This document shows, in pieces, positions 36,595 to 46,176 of a DNA stretch of 64,000 nt. Below the pieces are notes generated by a model. That model was not told where the DNA came from. It did no database searches and saw only the letters and a list, made by a program, of their open reading frames with translations. The stretch is from Hyphomonadaceae bacterium (GTDB taxonomy: Bacteria; Pseudomonadota; Alphaproteobacteria; Caulobacterales; Aquidulcibacteraceae). The stretch's first letter is position 1; every line of letters begins with the position of its first letter. The stretch covers positions 62,001 to 126,000 of the forward strand of contig JALHOC010000002.1 in NCBI GenBank assembly GCA_022843225.1, written 5' to 3'. The position numbers and the translations under genes were made by a program.

Positions 36595-38388
36595 ATGCCG
36601 TCCTACAAAGCCCCGTTGAAAGAATACCGCTTCCTGATGAAGGACGTGCTCGAGATCGAGCGCTATTCCAATTTGCCGGGGTTTGCGGACGCGTCGATCG
36701 ATCTGATCGAGCAAGTACTCGAAGAAGGCGCGAAGTTCTGCGAAGGCGTGCTCGCGCCCTTGAACAAAAGCGGCGACGAGCACGGCTGCACGCGCCACGC
36801 CGATGGGTCGGTCACAACGCCGCCTGGTTTCAAGGACGCCTACAAGCAATTGGTTGAAGCAGGCTGGCCCGCTCTGTCGAGCGATCCCGCCTATGGCGGC
36901 CAGGGCATGCCCCACATCGTCGCGCTGGCGTGGAGCGAGATGGTGGCCTCCGCCAATATGGCGTTCGGGATGTATCCGGGGCTCAGCCACGGCGCCTATG
37001 CCGCGATCCACCAACATGGCAGCGACGCGCAGAAGAACATGTATCTGCCGAAGCTCGTCACCGGCGAGTGGACGGGCACGATGAATCTCACAGAGCCGCA
37101 CTGCGGCACGGATCTGGGGCTCTTGCGCACCAAGGCGGTTCCGCAAGCGAATGGAACTTATCGCATCAGCGGGCAGAAAATCTTCATCTCCGCCGGTGAG
37201 CACGATTTGGCGTCGAACATCATCCATCTCGTGATCGCGCGCATAGAAGGAGCGCCGGCCGGCACCAAGGGCATTTCTCTGTTCATCGTGCCCAAGTTTT
37301 TGGTCAACGCCGATGGCTCATTGGGCGCGCGCAATGGCGTCGTCTGCGGCAAGATCGAAGAGAAGATGGGCATTCACGGCAACGCGACCTGCGTGCTGAA
37401 CTATGATGACGCGACCGGCTATCTGATCGGTCAGGAAAACAAAGGTCTGATGGCCATGTTCACGATGATGAACGTGGCGCGGCTCGGCGTCGGCTTGCAG
37501 GGTTTGTCGCAATCGGAAGTCGCGTATCAAAACGGGCTAGCCTACGCGAAGGATCGCCTGCAGATGCGCTCGCTGACGGGCGCGAAAAATCCCGATGGCC
37601 CCGCCGACCCGATCATCGTGCATCCCGACATTCGTCGCATGCTGATGGATGCAAAGAGCTTCAATGAGGGCGCGCGCGCATTTGCGTTCTGGACGGCGCT
37701 CTATGGTGATCTCCTGCACGCATCGCCCGATGAAAAAGTGCGCGAGAAGGCCGGCGACTACATGGCGCTGATGACGCCGGTGATCAAAAGCTATCTCACC
37801 GATCGCGGTTACGCGGTGGCCACCAATTGCCAGCAGATTTTCGGCGGCCATGGCTATATCGAAGAATGGGGCATGAGCCAGTTCGTGCGCGATGCGCGCA
37901 TTGCCATGATTTACGAAGGCGCCAACGGCATCCAGGCGCTCGATCTGGTGGGGCGCAAGCTCGGCGCCAATGGCGGACGCGCCATTTTTGCCTTCTTCAA
38001 CGAGCTCGATGATTTCGCGCATCAGAACGAAGACGATGCGGAGCTGAAGGAATTTGTCGACGCCGTGAAGGGCGCGAAAGCGCAGTTGCAGGACGGCACG
38101 ATGTGGCTGATGCAGAACGGCATGACTGATTTCGACAATGCCGGCGCCGCCAGCCACGATTATCTCAATCTCTTCGGCATCACTGCGCTGACTTATATGT
38201 GGGCGCTACAGGCTAAGGCGGCGCTCGCCGCGAAGAAGAATGGTGGCGCCGGCGATCCCTATTACGATACGAAACTGGTCACCGGGCGCTATTTCCTGGC
38301 GCGCACGCTGCCTGACGCGAGTGCGCACCTTGTGAAGCTCAAGAGCGGCGCCGAGCCAGTCATGGCGCTGGCGGCGGAGGCGTTTTGA
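36595..38388 (+). CDS. Acyl-CoA dehydrogenase (about 600-aa FadE-like family)
   Basis: GTMNLTEPHCGTDLGLLRTKA, FISAGEHD, QQIFGGHGYIEEWGMSQFVRDARIAMIYEGANGIQALDLVGRKL. Confidence 0.95.
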   Translation: MPSYKAPLKEYRFLMKDVLEIERYSNLPGFADASIDLIEQVLEEGAKFCEGVLAPLNKSGDEHGCTRHADGSVTTPPGFKDAYKQLVEAGWPALSSDPAYGGQGMPHIVALAWSEMVASANMAFGMYPGLSHGAYAAIHQHGSDAQKNMYLPKLVTGEWTGTMNLTEPHCGTDLGLLRTKAVPQANGTYRISGQKIFISAGEHDLASNIIHLVIARIEGAPAGTKGISLFIVPKFLVNADGSLGARNGVVCGKIEEKMGIHGNATCVLNYDDATGYLIGQENKGLMAMFTMMNVARLGVGLQGLSQSEVAYQNGLAYAKDRLQMRSLTGAKNPDGPADPIIVHPDIRRMLMDAKSFNEGARAFAFWTALYGDLLHASPDEKVREKAGDYMALMTPVIKSYLTDRGYAVATNCQQIFGGHGYIEEWGMSQFVRDARIAMIYEGANGIQALDLVGRKLGANGGRAIFAFFNELDDFAHQNEDDAELKEFVDAVKGAKAQLQDGTMWLMQNGMTDFDNAGAASHDYLNLFGITALTYMWALQAKAALAAKKNGGAGDPYYDTKLVTGRYFLARTLPDASAHLVKLKSGAEPVMALAAEAF

Positions 38389-38843
38389 TGGGCGCCTACA
38401 CCGCCACCCTCACTTGGAAGCGCGGCGAGCAGCCGTTCGCCGACGGCAAGTATTCGCGCGGGCATGACATCGCGTTCGATGGCGGCTTCTCGATCGCGGG
38501 CTCATCCTCGCCGCATGTGGTGCGCCCGCCGCTCAGCCGCGAGGATGCCGCAGACCCCGAGGAGCTGATGGTGGCGGCGCTCGCGTCGTGCCACATGTTG
38601 TTCTTCCTCGATTTCGCGCGCCGCGCTGGCTTTGTGATCGATGCTTACGTCGATGCGCCCGAGGGCGTCCTCGCTAAAACCGCCGACGGCAAAATGGCGA
38701 TGACCAAGATCACGCTGAAGCCGAAGGTCGAATGGTCAGGCGAAAAACGCCCGAGCGCGGATGAAATTCACGATCTGCACCACAAGTCGCACGAGGCCTG
38801 CTTCATCGCCAATTCGTTCAAGGGCGAGGTGGTGGTCGAATAA
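38385..38843 (+). CDS. OsmC family protein
   Basis: DPEELMVAALASCHMLFFLDFARRAG; C-terminal SHEACFIANSFKGEV; overlaps acyl-CoA dehydrogenase stop. Confidence 0.88.
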   Translation: MMGAYTATLTWKRGEQPFADGKYSRGHDIAFDGGFSIAGSSSPHVVRPPLSREDAADPEELMVAALASCHMLFFLDFARRAGFVIDAYVDAPEGVLAKTADGKMAMTKITLKPKVEWSGEKRPSADEIHDLHHKSHEACFIANSFKGEVVVE

Positions 38844-38966
38844 GTTTGCCGCGCTGCGCCCGGCCCGGGCGCGGCGGTCAGCGGAGTAGGCGCTGTTAGC
38901 GCCGGGGACGACTCCGGTCCCATCCAGGGCGAAACGCGGCGACGCCGCGAACTGGAGAGTGAAGTT

Positions 38967-40181
38967 ATGGCTGATGCTTACATTTTCGACGCGGTGCGCA
39001 CCCCGCGCGGCAAGGGCAAGTCCAACGGCTCGCTGCACGAGCAGACCTCGCTGCAATTGGCGACGCAAGTGCTGCAAGCGATCAAGGATCGGAATAACCT
39101 CGATACGTCGAAGGTCGATGACGTGTACATGGGCGTGCTCTCGCCAATCGGCGAGCAGGGCGGCAATCTTCCGCGCATCGCAGTCCTCAATGCTGGCTAT
39201 GCGCAAAGCGTCGCGGGCGTGCAGGTCGAGCGCTTCTGCGCGAGCGGCCTCGAAGCTTGCAACATCGCCGCCGCGAAAGTGAAATCTGGCGAAGCCGAGC
39301 TTGCGATTGGCGGCGGCTGCGAAAGCATGAGCCGCGTGCCGATGGGCTCGACCGGCGGCTCGTGGGCGACCGACCCCTCCGTCGCCATGCCGAGCTATTT
39401 CGTGCCGCAAGGCGTCGCCGCCGACGCCATTGCGACCAAGTACGGCTTCTCGCGCGCCGATCTCGATGGCTACGCCGTGCAATCGCAACAGCGCGCGGCG
39501 AAGGCCTGGAAGGAAGGTCGCTTCAAGAAATCGATCGTGCCGGTGAAGGACCAATTGGGCGCCACGCTGCTCGATCACGATGAATACATGCGCCCAGACA
39601 CCACCATGCAGGCGCTTGGCGCGCTCGAGCCGTCATTCAAGATGCAAGGCGAAATGATGCCGGGCTTCAACGACGTGATCAAGCAACGCTATCCGGAGAT
39701 CGAGAAGATCGATCATGTCCACCATGCCGGCAATTCTTCCGGCATCGTTGACGGCGCCGGCGCAGTGTTGATCGGCACGAAGGAAATGGGCGAAGCGCTC
39801 GGTTTGAAGCCGCGCGCGAAAATCCTCGGCGGCGCGTCGATCGGCTCCGAGCCGTCGATCATGCTCACGGGCCCCGAGCACGTCACGCACAAGCTGATGA
39901 AGAAGCTCGGCATGACCAAGAAAGACATCGACCTCTGGGAACTGAACGAAGCCTTCGCGGCGGTCGTGTTGCGTTGGGTTCAAGCGCTCGAACTCGACAT
40001 GGAGAAGGTCAACGTCAATGGCGGCTCAATCGCGATGGGCCACCCAATCGGCGCCACCGGCGCGATGATCCTCGGCACTATGGTCGATGAACTCGAGCGT
40101 GCGAACAAGGAGCGCGCGCTGATCACTCTGTGCATCGGCGCCGGCATGGGCACGGCGACCGTGATCGAGCGGGTGAACTAG
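38967..40181 (+). CDS. Acetyl-CoA C-acetyltransferase (thiolase)
   Basis: [57 protein letters not shown]. Confidence 0.95.
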   Translation: MADAYIFDAVRTPRGKGKSNGSLHEQTSLQLATQVLQAIKDRNNLDTSKVDDVYMGVLSPIGEQGGNLPRIAVLNAGYAQSVAGVQVERFCASGLEACNIAAAKVKSGEAELAIGGGCESMSRVPMGSTGGSWATDPSVAMPSYFVPQGVAADAIATKYGFSRADLDGYAVQSQQRAAKAWKEGRFKKSIVPVKDQLGATLLDHDEYMRPDTTMQALGALEPSFKMQGEMMPGFNDVIKQRYPEIEKIDHVHHAGNSSGIVDGAGAVLIGTKEMGEALGLKPRAKILGGASIGSEPSIMLTGPEHVTHKLMKKLGMTKKDIDLWELNEAFAAVVLRWVQALELDMEKVNVNGGSIAMGHPIGATGAMILGTMVDELERANKERALITLCIGAGMGTATVIERVN

Positions 40182-40205
40182 GATGGGACGCGGCGGTGCT
40201 CCGCT

Positions 40206-40252
40206 TTCGTCCCCGTTCACGGGGGAAGTGTCCCCGCGAACGCGGGGACGAA
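40206..40252. repeat. Inverted repeat TTCGTCCCCG...CGGGGACGAA
   Basis: ttcgtccccgttcacgggggaagtgtccccgcgaacgcggggacgaa in the thiolase/DJ-1 spacer. Confidence 0.7.
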
Positions 40253-40282
40253 GGGGGCGCCGCCGCGCATCCGTTTGAACCC

Positions 40283-40936
40283 ATGAATATCGGCTTCATC
40301 CTTTTCCCGAACGTGACGCAGCTCGATTTCACCGGGCCGCTGCAGGTGCTGCATCGGATGCCCGGAGCCACGACGCATATTCTGGCGAAGACGATGGAGC
40401 CGGTTGCATCCGATTGCGGCTTGGGCTTGATGCCGACGGGCACATTCGCGAACGCGCCGAAGCTTGACATCGTTTGCGTGCCAGGCGGCTTCGGGGTGTC
40501 GCAAGCGATTTCGGATAAAGAGACGGTCGATTTCGTGCGCGAATGCGGCGCGAAGCATGTAACCAGCGTTTGCACCGGCGCGTTCGTGCTCGGCGCGGCG
40601 GGGTTGCTGAAAGGCAAGCGCGCCACAACGCATTGGGCGTATCATCATTTGTTGCCACTGGTCGGCGCCATCCCGGAGAAGGCGCGCGTGGTGCGCGATG
40701 GCGACACATTCACCGGCGGCGGCGTCACCGCCGGCATCGATTTCGCGCTGACCTTGGTCGAAGCCATCGCCGGCGCCGATTGGGCGCGGCGCATTCAACT
40801 CGCGATCGAGTACGATCCAGGCCCGCCGACGGCGTTCGACGTCGCGCGTGCGAGTGCGATTGGCGCCGTCGGTCCATTTTACCAAAAGCGCTCAGAAGAG
40901 TTTTCCGCCGAACTGAAGACGGCGATCGGAGTTTAG
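40283..40936 (+). CDS. DJ-1/PfpI family protein (isonitrile hydratase-like)
   Basis: MNIGFILFPNVTQLDFTGPLQVL, SVCTGAFVLGAAGLLKGKRATTHW. Confidence 0.9.
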   Translation: MNIGFILFPNVTQLDFTGPLQVLHRMPGATTHILAKTMEPVASDCGLGLMPTGTFANAPKLDIVCVPGGFGVSQAISDKETVDFVRECGAKHVTSVCTGAFVLGAAGLLKGKRATTHWAYHHLLPLVGAIPEKARVVRDGDTFTGGGVTAGIDFALTLVEAIAGADWARRIQLAIEYDPGPPTAFDVARASAIGAVGPFYQKRSEEFSAELKTAIGV

Positions 40937-40946
40937 GAGAAGAGAG

Positions 40947-43154
40947 ATGGAAAATTTCAAGATCGACGTCGATGGTGATGGCATTGCACTGATCACCTTC
41001 GATGTGCCCGGGCGCTCGATGAACACGATCACGGCGGGTGTGATCCGCGACCTCTATGAGATCGTGGGCAAGATCAAATCCGACGCCGCCATCAAGGGCG
41101 TTGTGTTCACCTCGGGCAAGGCGAGCGGCTTTTGCGCTGGCGCCGATCTCGGCGAAATGAACGAACGCGGCGTCGCTGGCGAAGGCGCCCCCAAGTCGGA
41201 AGACGAAAAGCTGAAAGCGCAGTTCGAGCGCGGCTTCGGCTTGAACCGCGTCTATCGCGACCTGGAAACCTGCGGCAAGCCGGTGGCATTTGCGCTCGAA
41301 GGCCTAGCGCTTGGGGGCGGCCTCGAATTCGCGCTCGCGGGTCATTATCGCGTCGCCGCCGACAATCCCAAGATCAAGCTCGGTCTACCGGAAGCGAAAG
41401 TCGGCTTGCTCCCCGGCGCCGGCGGCACGCAGCGTCTGCCGCGCCTCATCGGCGTGCAGAACGCGGCGATGATGATCCTGCAGGGCGCGGACAAATCCCC
41501 GCAGGACGCCAAGGGGCTCGGCTTCATCAATGAGGTGGTGGAAGCCGGCAAAACCGTGGACGCGTGCAAGGCCTGGCTCAAAGGCAAGCCCAATCACGTC
41601 GCGCCGTGGGATGTGAAAGGCTACAAGGTGAAAGACGGCCCGTTCACGCCGGGCGGCGCGATGGCGGCTGTCGGCGGCAACGCCATGGTCTCGAAGCAGA
41701 CCAATCTCAACTATCCGGCGCAACGCAATATCCTGTCCTGCATCTATGAAGGCATGCAGGTGCCGATCGACGCGGCTCTGCGCATCGAGAGCCGTTACTT
41801 CCTGAAAACCGCCGCGACGCCGCAAGCCAAGGGCATGATCCGCACCTTGTTCGTGTCGATGCAGGCCCTGGGTAAGGGCGGCAACCGCCCCGAGGGCTTC
41901 CCCGAAACCAAGATCAAAAAGGTCGCCGTCATCGGCGCCGGCCTCATGGGCGCGGGCATTGCCTATGTGCAAGCGAAAGCCGGCGTCGAAACCGTGCTGA
42001 TCGACGTGTCGATGGAGAACGCCGAGAAGGGCAAGGATTATTCGAAGAAGATCGTCGAGAAGGATGTCGGCCGCGGCAAGACCACGAAAGAGAAGGGCGA
42101 CGCCCTGCTTGCGCTGATCAAGCCGTCGACCGATTACAACGACATTAAGGGCGCTGATCTCGTCATCGAAGCCGTGTTCGAAAATCCAGCGCTGAAGGCC
42201 GAGATCACCAAGAAGGCCGAAGCTGTGCTCGGCGAAAACGCGGTGTTCGGCTCCAACACCTCGACGCTGCCGATCACGGGCCTCGCGGAAGCCAGCGTGC
42301 GCCCGAAGAACTTCATCGGTATCCACTTCTTCTCGCCGGTCGAGCGCATGGGGCTCGTCGAACTCATTCGCGGCAAGGACACGACGGATGAGACCGTGGC
42401 CAAAGCGATCGACTATGTGCTGAAGATCAAGAAGACGCCGATTATCGTCAACGACTTCCGCGGCTTCTATACCTCGCGCTGCTTCGGCACCTACCCGGCC
42501 GAAGGCGTCGAGATGTTGATGGAGGGCATTGCGCCGGCGATCATTGAGAACGTTGGCCGTCAGTGCGGCATGCCGATGGGCCCGCTTGAAGTGAGCGATA
42601 GCGTCGGCCTCGATACCGCGCTCAAGATTGGCAAGACCAACGCCGAGCTGTCGCAGCAGGACTACAAGAAAGACCCGCGCGCGAATCTGTTGTCATGGAT
42701 CGTGGAAGAGAAGGGCCGTGTCGGCCGCAAGGGCGGCAAAGGCTATTACGAATACGGCGAAGACGGAAAGCCCACACGCATCTGGCCGGGCATTTCCGAG
42801 AAGATCGCTGTGAAGGTCGATGAGTGCCCGCCTGAGCTGAAGCAGGAACTCACCAAGCGCTTCCTCTTCCGCCAGTGCATAGAAGTGGCGCGCTGCTTCG
42901 AGGAAGGCGTCATCACCGATCCGCGCGACGCTGATGTCGGCTCGATCCTGGCCTGGGGCTTTGCGCCGTACTCGGGCGGCTGCATCTCGTACATGGACCT
43001 CTTCTGGGGCACGACGAAGTTCGTAGAAGAAGCCGATCGCTTGGCCAAGCAATACGGCCCGCGTTTTGAGCCGCCGAAGCTCTTGCGCGAAATGGCGAAG
43101 ACCAACCAGAGCTTCTACGAGCGCTTTGGCAAGAAAGACGCGAAGGCGGCGTGA
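40947..43154 (+). CDS. 3-hydroxyacyl-CoA dehydrogenase/enoyl-CoA hydratase, FadJ/FadB-like multifunctional enzyme
   Basis: Crotonase region GFCAGADLGEM; KKVAVIGAGLMGAGIAYVQAKAG; GIHFFSPVERMGLVELI; ETCG..ALGGGLE. Confidence 0.95.
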   Translation: MENFKIDVDGDGIALITFDVPGRSMNTITAGVIRDLYEIVGKIKSDAAIKGVVFTSGKASGFCAGADLGEMNERGVAGEGAPKSEDEKLKAQFERGFGLNRVYRDLETCGKPVAFALEGLALGGGLEFALAGHYRVAADNPKIKLGLPEAKVGLLPGAGGTQRLPRLIGVQNAAMMILQGADKSPQDAKGLGFINEVVEAGKTVDACKAWLKGKPNHVAPWDVKGYKVKDGPFTPGGAMAAVGGNAMVSKQTNLNYPAQRNILSCIYEGMQVPIDAALRIESRYFLKTAATPQAKGMIRTLFVSMQALGKGGNRPEGFPETKIKKVAVIGAGLMGAGIAYVQAKAGVETVLIDVSMENAEKGKDYSKKIVEKDVGRGKTTKEKGDALLALIKPSTDYNDIKGADLVIEAVFENPALKAEITKKAEAVLGENAVFGSNTSTLPITGLAEASVRPKNFIGIHFFSPVERMGLVELIRGKDTTDETVAKAIDYVLKIKKTPIIVNDFRGFYTSRCFGTYPAEGVEMLMEGIAPAIIENVGRQCGMPMGPLEVSDSVGLDTALKIGKTNAELSQQDYKKDPRANLLSWIVEEKGRVGRKGGKGYYEYGEDGKPTRIWPGISEKIAVKVDECPPELKQELTKRFLFRQCIEVARCFEEGVITDPRDADVGSILAWGFAPYSGGCISYMDLFWGTTKFVEEADRLAKQYGPRFEPPKLLREMAKTNQSFYERFGKKDAKAA

Positions 43155-43168
43155 AGTCCGGCGCCGAA

Positions 43169-43299
43169 CCCTCTCCCCGTTCTCGGGGAGAGGGTGTCGC
43201 GCAGAGGGCGGGTGAGGGGATAACAGCCTCTCCTGCAATCGCGCAAACCCTCATCCGGCGCTTCGCGCCACCTTCTCCCCTCAAGGGGAGGAAGAAGGA
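43169..43299. repeat. Inverted pair of CCCTCTCC-type palindromic units, same family as 23973-24091
   Basis: ccctctccccgttctcggggagagggtgtcgcgcagagggcgggtgagggg ... ccctcatccggcgcttcgcgccaccttctcccctcaaggggag. Confidence 0.75.
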
Positions 43300-43304
43300 T
43301 TGTC

Positions 43305-44384
43305 ATGACCTCTCTATTCTCTCCGCTTTCCCTCAAATCCGGCGTGATTTTAAAGAACCGCTTCGTGCTCGCGCCTCTCACTAATCTGCAGAGCGCGCCC
43401 AATGGCGTGCTCTCCGACGATGAGTACAAATGGCTCACCATGCGCGCTGAAGGCGGCTTTGGGCTGACCATGACGTGCGCGGCGAGCGTGCAGGAGGAGG
43501 GGGTCGGTTTTCCCGGCCAGCTCGGTTGCCACGACGACAAACATCTGCCGGGCCTGACGCGCCTCGCCGCCGGCATAAAGGCGCATGGCTCCCACGCTGT
43601 CGTGCAGATCCACAATTCCGGCATGCGCGCTTTAAAGCGCGACGGCATGAAGCTGATGTGCCCCTCGGATAACGAAGAAACCGGCGCGCAGGCGATGACG
43701 TTTGAAGAAGTGCAGCACGCGCGCGATTGCTTCATCGCTGCGGCAGTGCGCGCTGAGAAAGCGGGCTTTGAGGGCGTTGAGTTGCACGGCGCGCACGGCT
43801 ATCTCATTTGCCAATTCCTCTCCGCGGAGATCAACAAGCGCACGGACGTTTATGGCGGCTCGCCTGAAAACCGCGCGCGCTTCTTGCTGGAATGCATCGA
43901 TGGCGTACGCGCAGCGACCAAACCCGGCTTCAGCCTCGGCGTAAGGCTCTCGCCCGAGCGCTTCGGCGTCGATCTACTTGAAATTCGTGACCTCGCGCAG
44001 CGCCTGATGCGCGAAGCGAAGGTCGACTATCTGGATATGTCGCTGTGGGATGTGTTCAAGGAACCGCAGGACGAGCTCTACAAGGGCAAGCCGCTCGCGC
44101 AATACTTCACTGAGCTTGAGCGCGGCGGCGTTCGCCTCGGCGCCGCCGGCAAGATCATGACCGGCGCCGCCGCGAAGCGCTGCCTCGATTCAGGCTTCGA
44201 CTTCGCCATCATCGGCCGCGGCGCCATCCTGCACCACGATTTTCCGAAGCGCGTCGAGGCTGATCCGAATTTCTCGCCGATAACGCTCCCTGTTAGCGCC
44301 GATCATCTGCGCGCCGAGGGCCTGGGCGAAGCGTTCGTAAACTACATGCGCTCCTGGAAAGGGTTCGTGGCCGAGGCGGCGTGA
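43305..44384 (+). CDS. NADH:flavin oxidoreductase, old yellow enzyme family
   Basis: LKNRFVLAPLTNLQS, GFEGVELHGAHGYLICQFLSAEINKRTDVYGGSPENRARFLLE. Confidence 0.92.
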   Translation: MTSLFSPLSLKSGVILKNRFVLAPLTNLQSAPNGVLSDDEYKWLTMRAEGGFGLTMTCAASVQEEGVGFPGQLGCHDDKHLPGLTRLAAGIKAHGSHAVVQIHNSGMRALKRDGMKLMCPSDNEETGAQAMTFEEVQHARDCFIAAAVRAEKAGFEGVELHGAHGYLICQFLSAEINKRTDVYGGSPENRARFLLECIDGVRAATKPGFSLGVRLSPERFGVDLLEIRDLAQRLMREAKVDYLDMSLWDVFKEPQDELYKGKPLAQYFTELERGGVRLGAAGKIMTGAAAKRCLDSGFDFAIIGRGAILHHDFPKRVEADPNFSPITLPVSADHLRAEGLGEAFVNYMRSWKGFVAEAA

Positions 44385-44388
44385 ATTA

Positions 44389-44481
44389 TGGACCGCCGGC
44401 GCCCTCGCCGGCAGCAGTGCTGCTACCGCGTGGACAACGGTGAGTTTGCGATATCGATGCCGGCGAGGGCGCCGCGGTCCA
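44389..44481. repeat. Long inverted repeat with near-perfect 24-25 bp arms
   Basis: TGGACCGCCGGCGCCCTCGCCGGCA (44389-44413) and TGCCGGCGAGGGCGCCGCGGTCCA (44458-44481), one-base indel. Confidence 0.8.
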
Positions 44482-44501
44482 CATTGCTCAACGCCCCTTT
44501 A

Positions 44502-44530
44502 TTGACTTCTCAACCTTTTCCGCCCATATG
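44502..44530 (+). promoter_or_regulatory. Candidate sigma70-type promoter TTGACT-N17-CATATG
   Basis: -35 at 44502-44507, -10 at 44525-44530, upstream of the DEAD-box gene. Confidence 0.35.
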
Positions 44531-44684
44531 CAGGCCCAGCGACCGTTCGCGGCTCAAGTCAGCCAAAACGAACGCGGTCCCCCGGAACGCCACCATCGAC
44601 GTTCGGCTTTGAGCGCTTTGTTAAGCAAGCTCGCCGCCCTTCTTCGCCGTCGCATCGTTCCTGATCTGATGAGCCGCACTGCGG

Positions 44685-46124
44685 ATGCGGGCGGCTGAAA
44701 GTTCACAAGTGACTCATTTCAAAGACCTCGGCGTTTCCGCGCCGATCCTCAAGGCGCTTGACGCCGAGGGCTATTCCACGCCGACGCCAATCCAAATTCA
44801 GGCCATTCCAATTGTCGCCAAGGGGCGCGATCTCATTGGCCTGGCGCAGACCGGTACCGGCAAAACAGCCGCCTTTGCATTGCCCATTCTCGATCGCCTG
44901 ATGGCCAACCGCAAACATGCGGGCGAGAAATCGTGCCGGACATTGGTCCTCGCGCCCACCCGCGAATTGGCCTCGCAAATCGCCGAGAGCTTTCGCTCCT
45001 ACGGCCGTTTCCTCGGCCTTTCGACTACTGTTGTGTTCGGCGGCGCATCGATGTTCAAGCAGAAGCAAGCGCTCTATCGCGGGGTCGACATTCTCGTCGC
45101 CACGCCTGGCCGCTTGCTGGACCATATCGCCCAGCGCTCGCTCAGGCTCGATGCAGTGGAAATCCTCGTGCTCGACGAAGCCGACCACATGCTCGACATG
45201 GGCTTCATCCATGATCTAAAGCGCATCGCCACCTTGGTGCCGAAAAAGCGCCAAACGCTGTTCTTCTCCGCCACTATGCCCGCGCCCATCGCAGAGCTGG
45301 CGGGACAATTCCTCGACAACCCCGAGCGTGTCGCGGTGGCGCCGGTCAGTTCCACCGCCGAACGCGTAGAGCAAGCGGTCATCCACGTCGATCACTCACG
45401 CAAGCAGGATCTGCTGCATGCATTGTTGCAGGACAAAGCCATCAGCCGCGCCCTGGTTTTCACCCGCACCAAGCACGGCGCCGATCGCGTCGTAGGAAAG
45501 CTCGAAGCTGCCGGTTTTTCCGCCGAAGCGATACACGGCAACCGTAGTCAGGGCCAGCGCGAGCGAGCGCTGGAGGCGTTCAAGAAGGGAAAAGCGCGGT
45601 TACTCGTGGCCACCGAAATCGCCGCACGCGGCATTGACGTGGACAATGTCAGCCACGTGATCAATTTCGATCTGCCCAACGTGCCCGAGCAATATGTTCA
45701 CCGCATTGGGCGCACCGCACGCGCGGGCGCAGGCGGTCACGCCATTTCGTTCTGCGCCCCCGACGAACGCGCGTTTCTAAAGGATATCGAGAAGCTGACC
45801 AAGCAGGCCGTTCCGGTGAATGTGCACGCCCTCTCGCTGCCAACACCGCGGCCAGATGAGCGCGTGCCGCGTGCGCTCAAGACTGGCGGCGGCGGGCGTC
45901 CGCAGGGGCGGTCGGTTCACCCCGCGCGCAAGCCGGCGGCGAAGAAGCATCACGCGTCTGATGCGCATGGCAAGGCTCATGCAAAGCAAGGCCACGCCCC
46001 CAGCCGCGTCCGCGAGGAGCAGGGACGGGATCGCGGTGATCGCCGCGACCGCAAGGGCAATGATGTGTGGTCTAACTCAGGCGCGCCGCAATATCGCAAG
46101 CAACGCAAGCCGACGCGGGTCTAA
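44685..46124 (+). CDS. DEAD-box RNA helicase (RhlE-like); true start may be GTG 44709
   Basis: FKDLGVSAPILKALDAEGYSTPTPIQIQAIP, AQTGTGKTAAF, DEADHML, SAT, HRIGRTARAG; basic C-terminal tail. Confidence 0.93.
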   Translation: MRAAESSQVTHFKDLGVSAPILKALDAEGYSTPTPIQIQAIPIVAKGRDLIGLAQTGTGKTAAFALPILDRLMANRKHAGEKSCRTLVLAPTRELASQIAESFRSYGRFLGLSTTVVFGGASMFKQKQALYRGVDILVATPGRLLDHIAQRSLRLDAVEILVLDEADHMLDMGFIHDLKRIATLVPKKRQTLFFSATMPAPIAELAGQFLDNPERVAVAPVSSTAERVEQAVIHVDHSRKQDLLHALLQDKAISRALVFTRTKHGADRVVGKLEAAGFSAEAIHGNRSQGQRERALEAFKKGKARLLVATEIAARGIDVDNVSHVINFDLPNVPEQYVHRIGRTARAGAGGHAISFCAPDERAFLKDIEKLTKQAVPVNVHALSLPTPRPDERVPRALKTGGGGRPQGRSVHPARKPAAKKHHASDAHGKAHAKQGHAPSRVREEQGRDRGDRRDRKGNDVWSNSGAPQYRKQRKPTRV

Positions 46125-46127
46125 AAC

Positions 46128-46163
46128 AAGAAGCCCCTCCGCGCTGCCGCGAAGGGGCTTCTT
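46128..46163. terminator. Bidirectional Rho-independent terminator
   Basis: AAGAAGCCCCT...AGGGGCTTCTT perfect 11-bp arms between convergent genes. Confidence 0.85.
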
Positions 46164-46176
46164 GCCGCAGGTGACG

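Noticed and set aside
40563-40588. GTAACC-N16-CGTT on the plus strand, resembling the ECF motif
   Set aside because: Lies inside the DJ-1/PfpI coding sequence over the conserved TSVCTGAF codons; treated as chance and as a reminder of the background rate.
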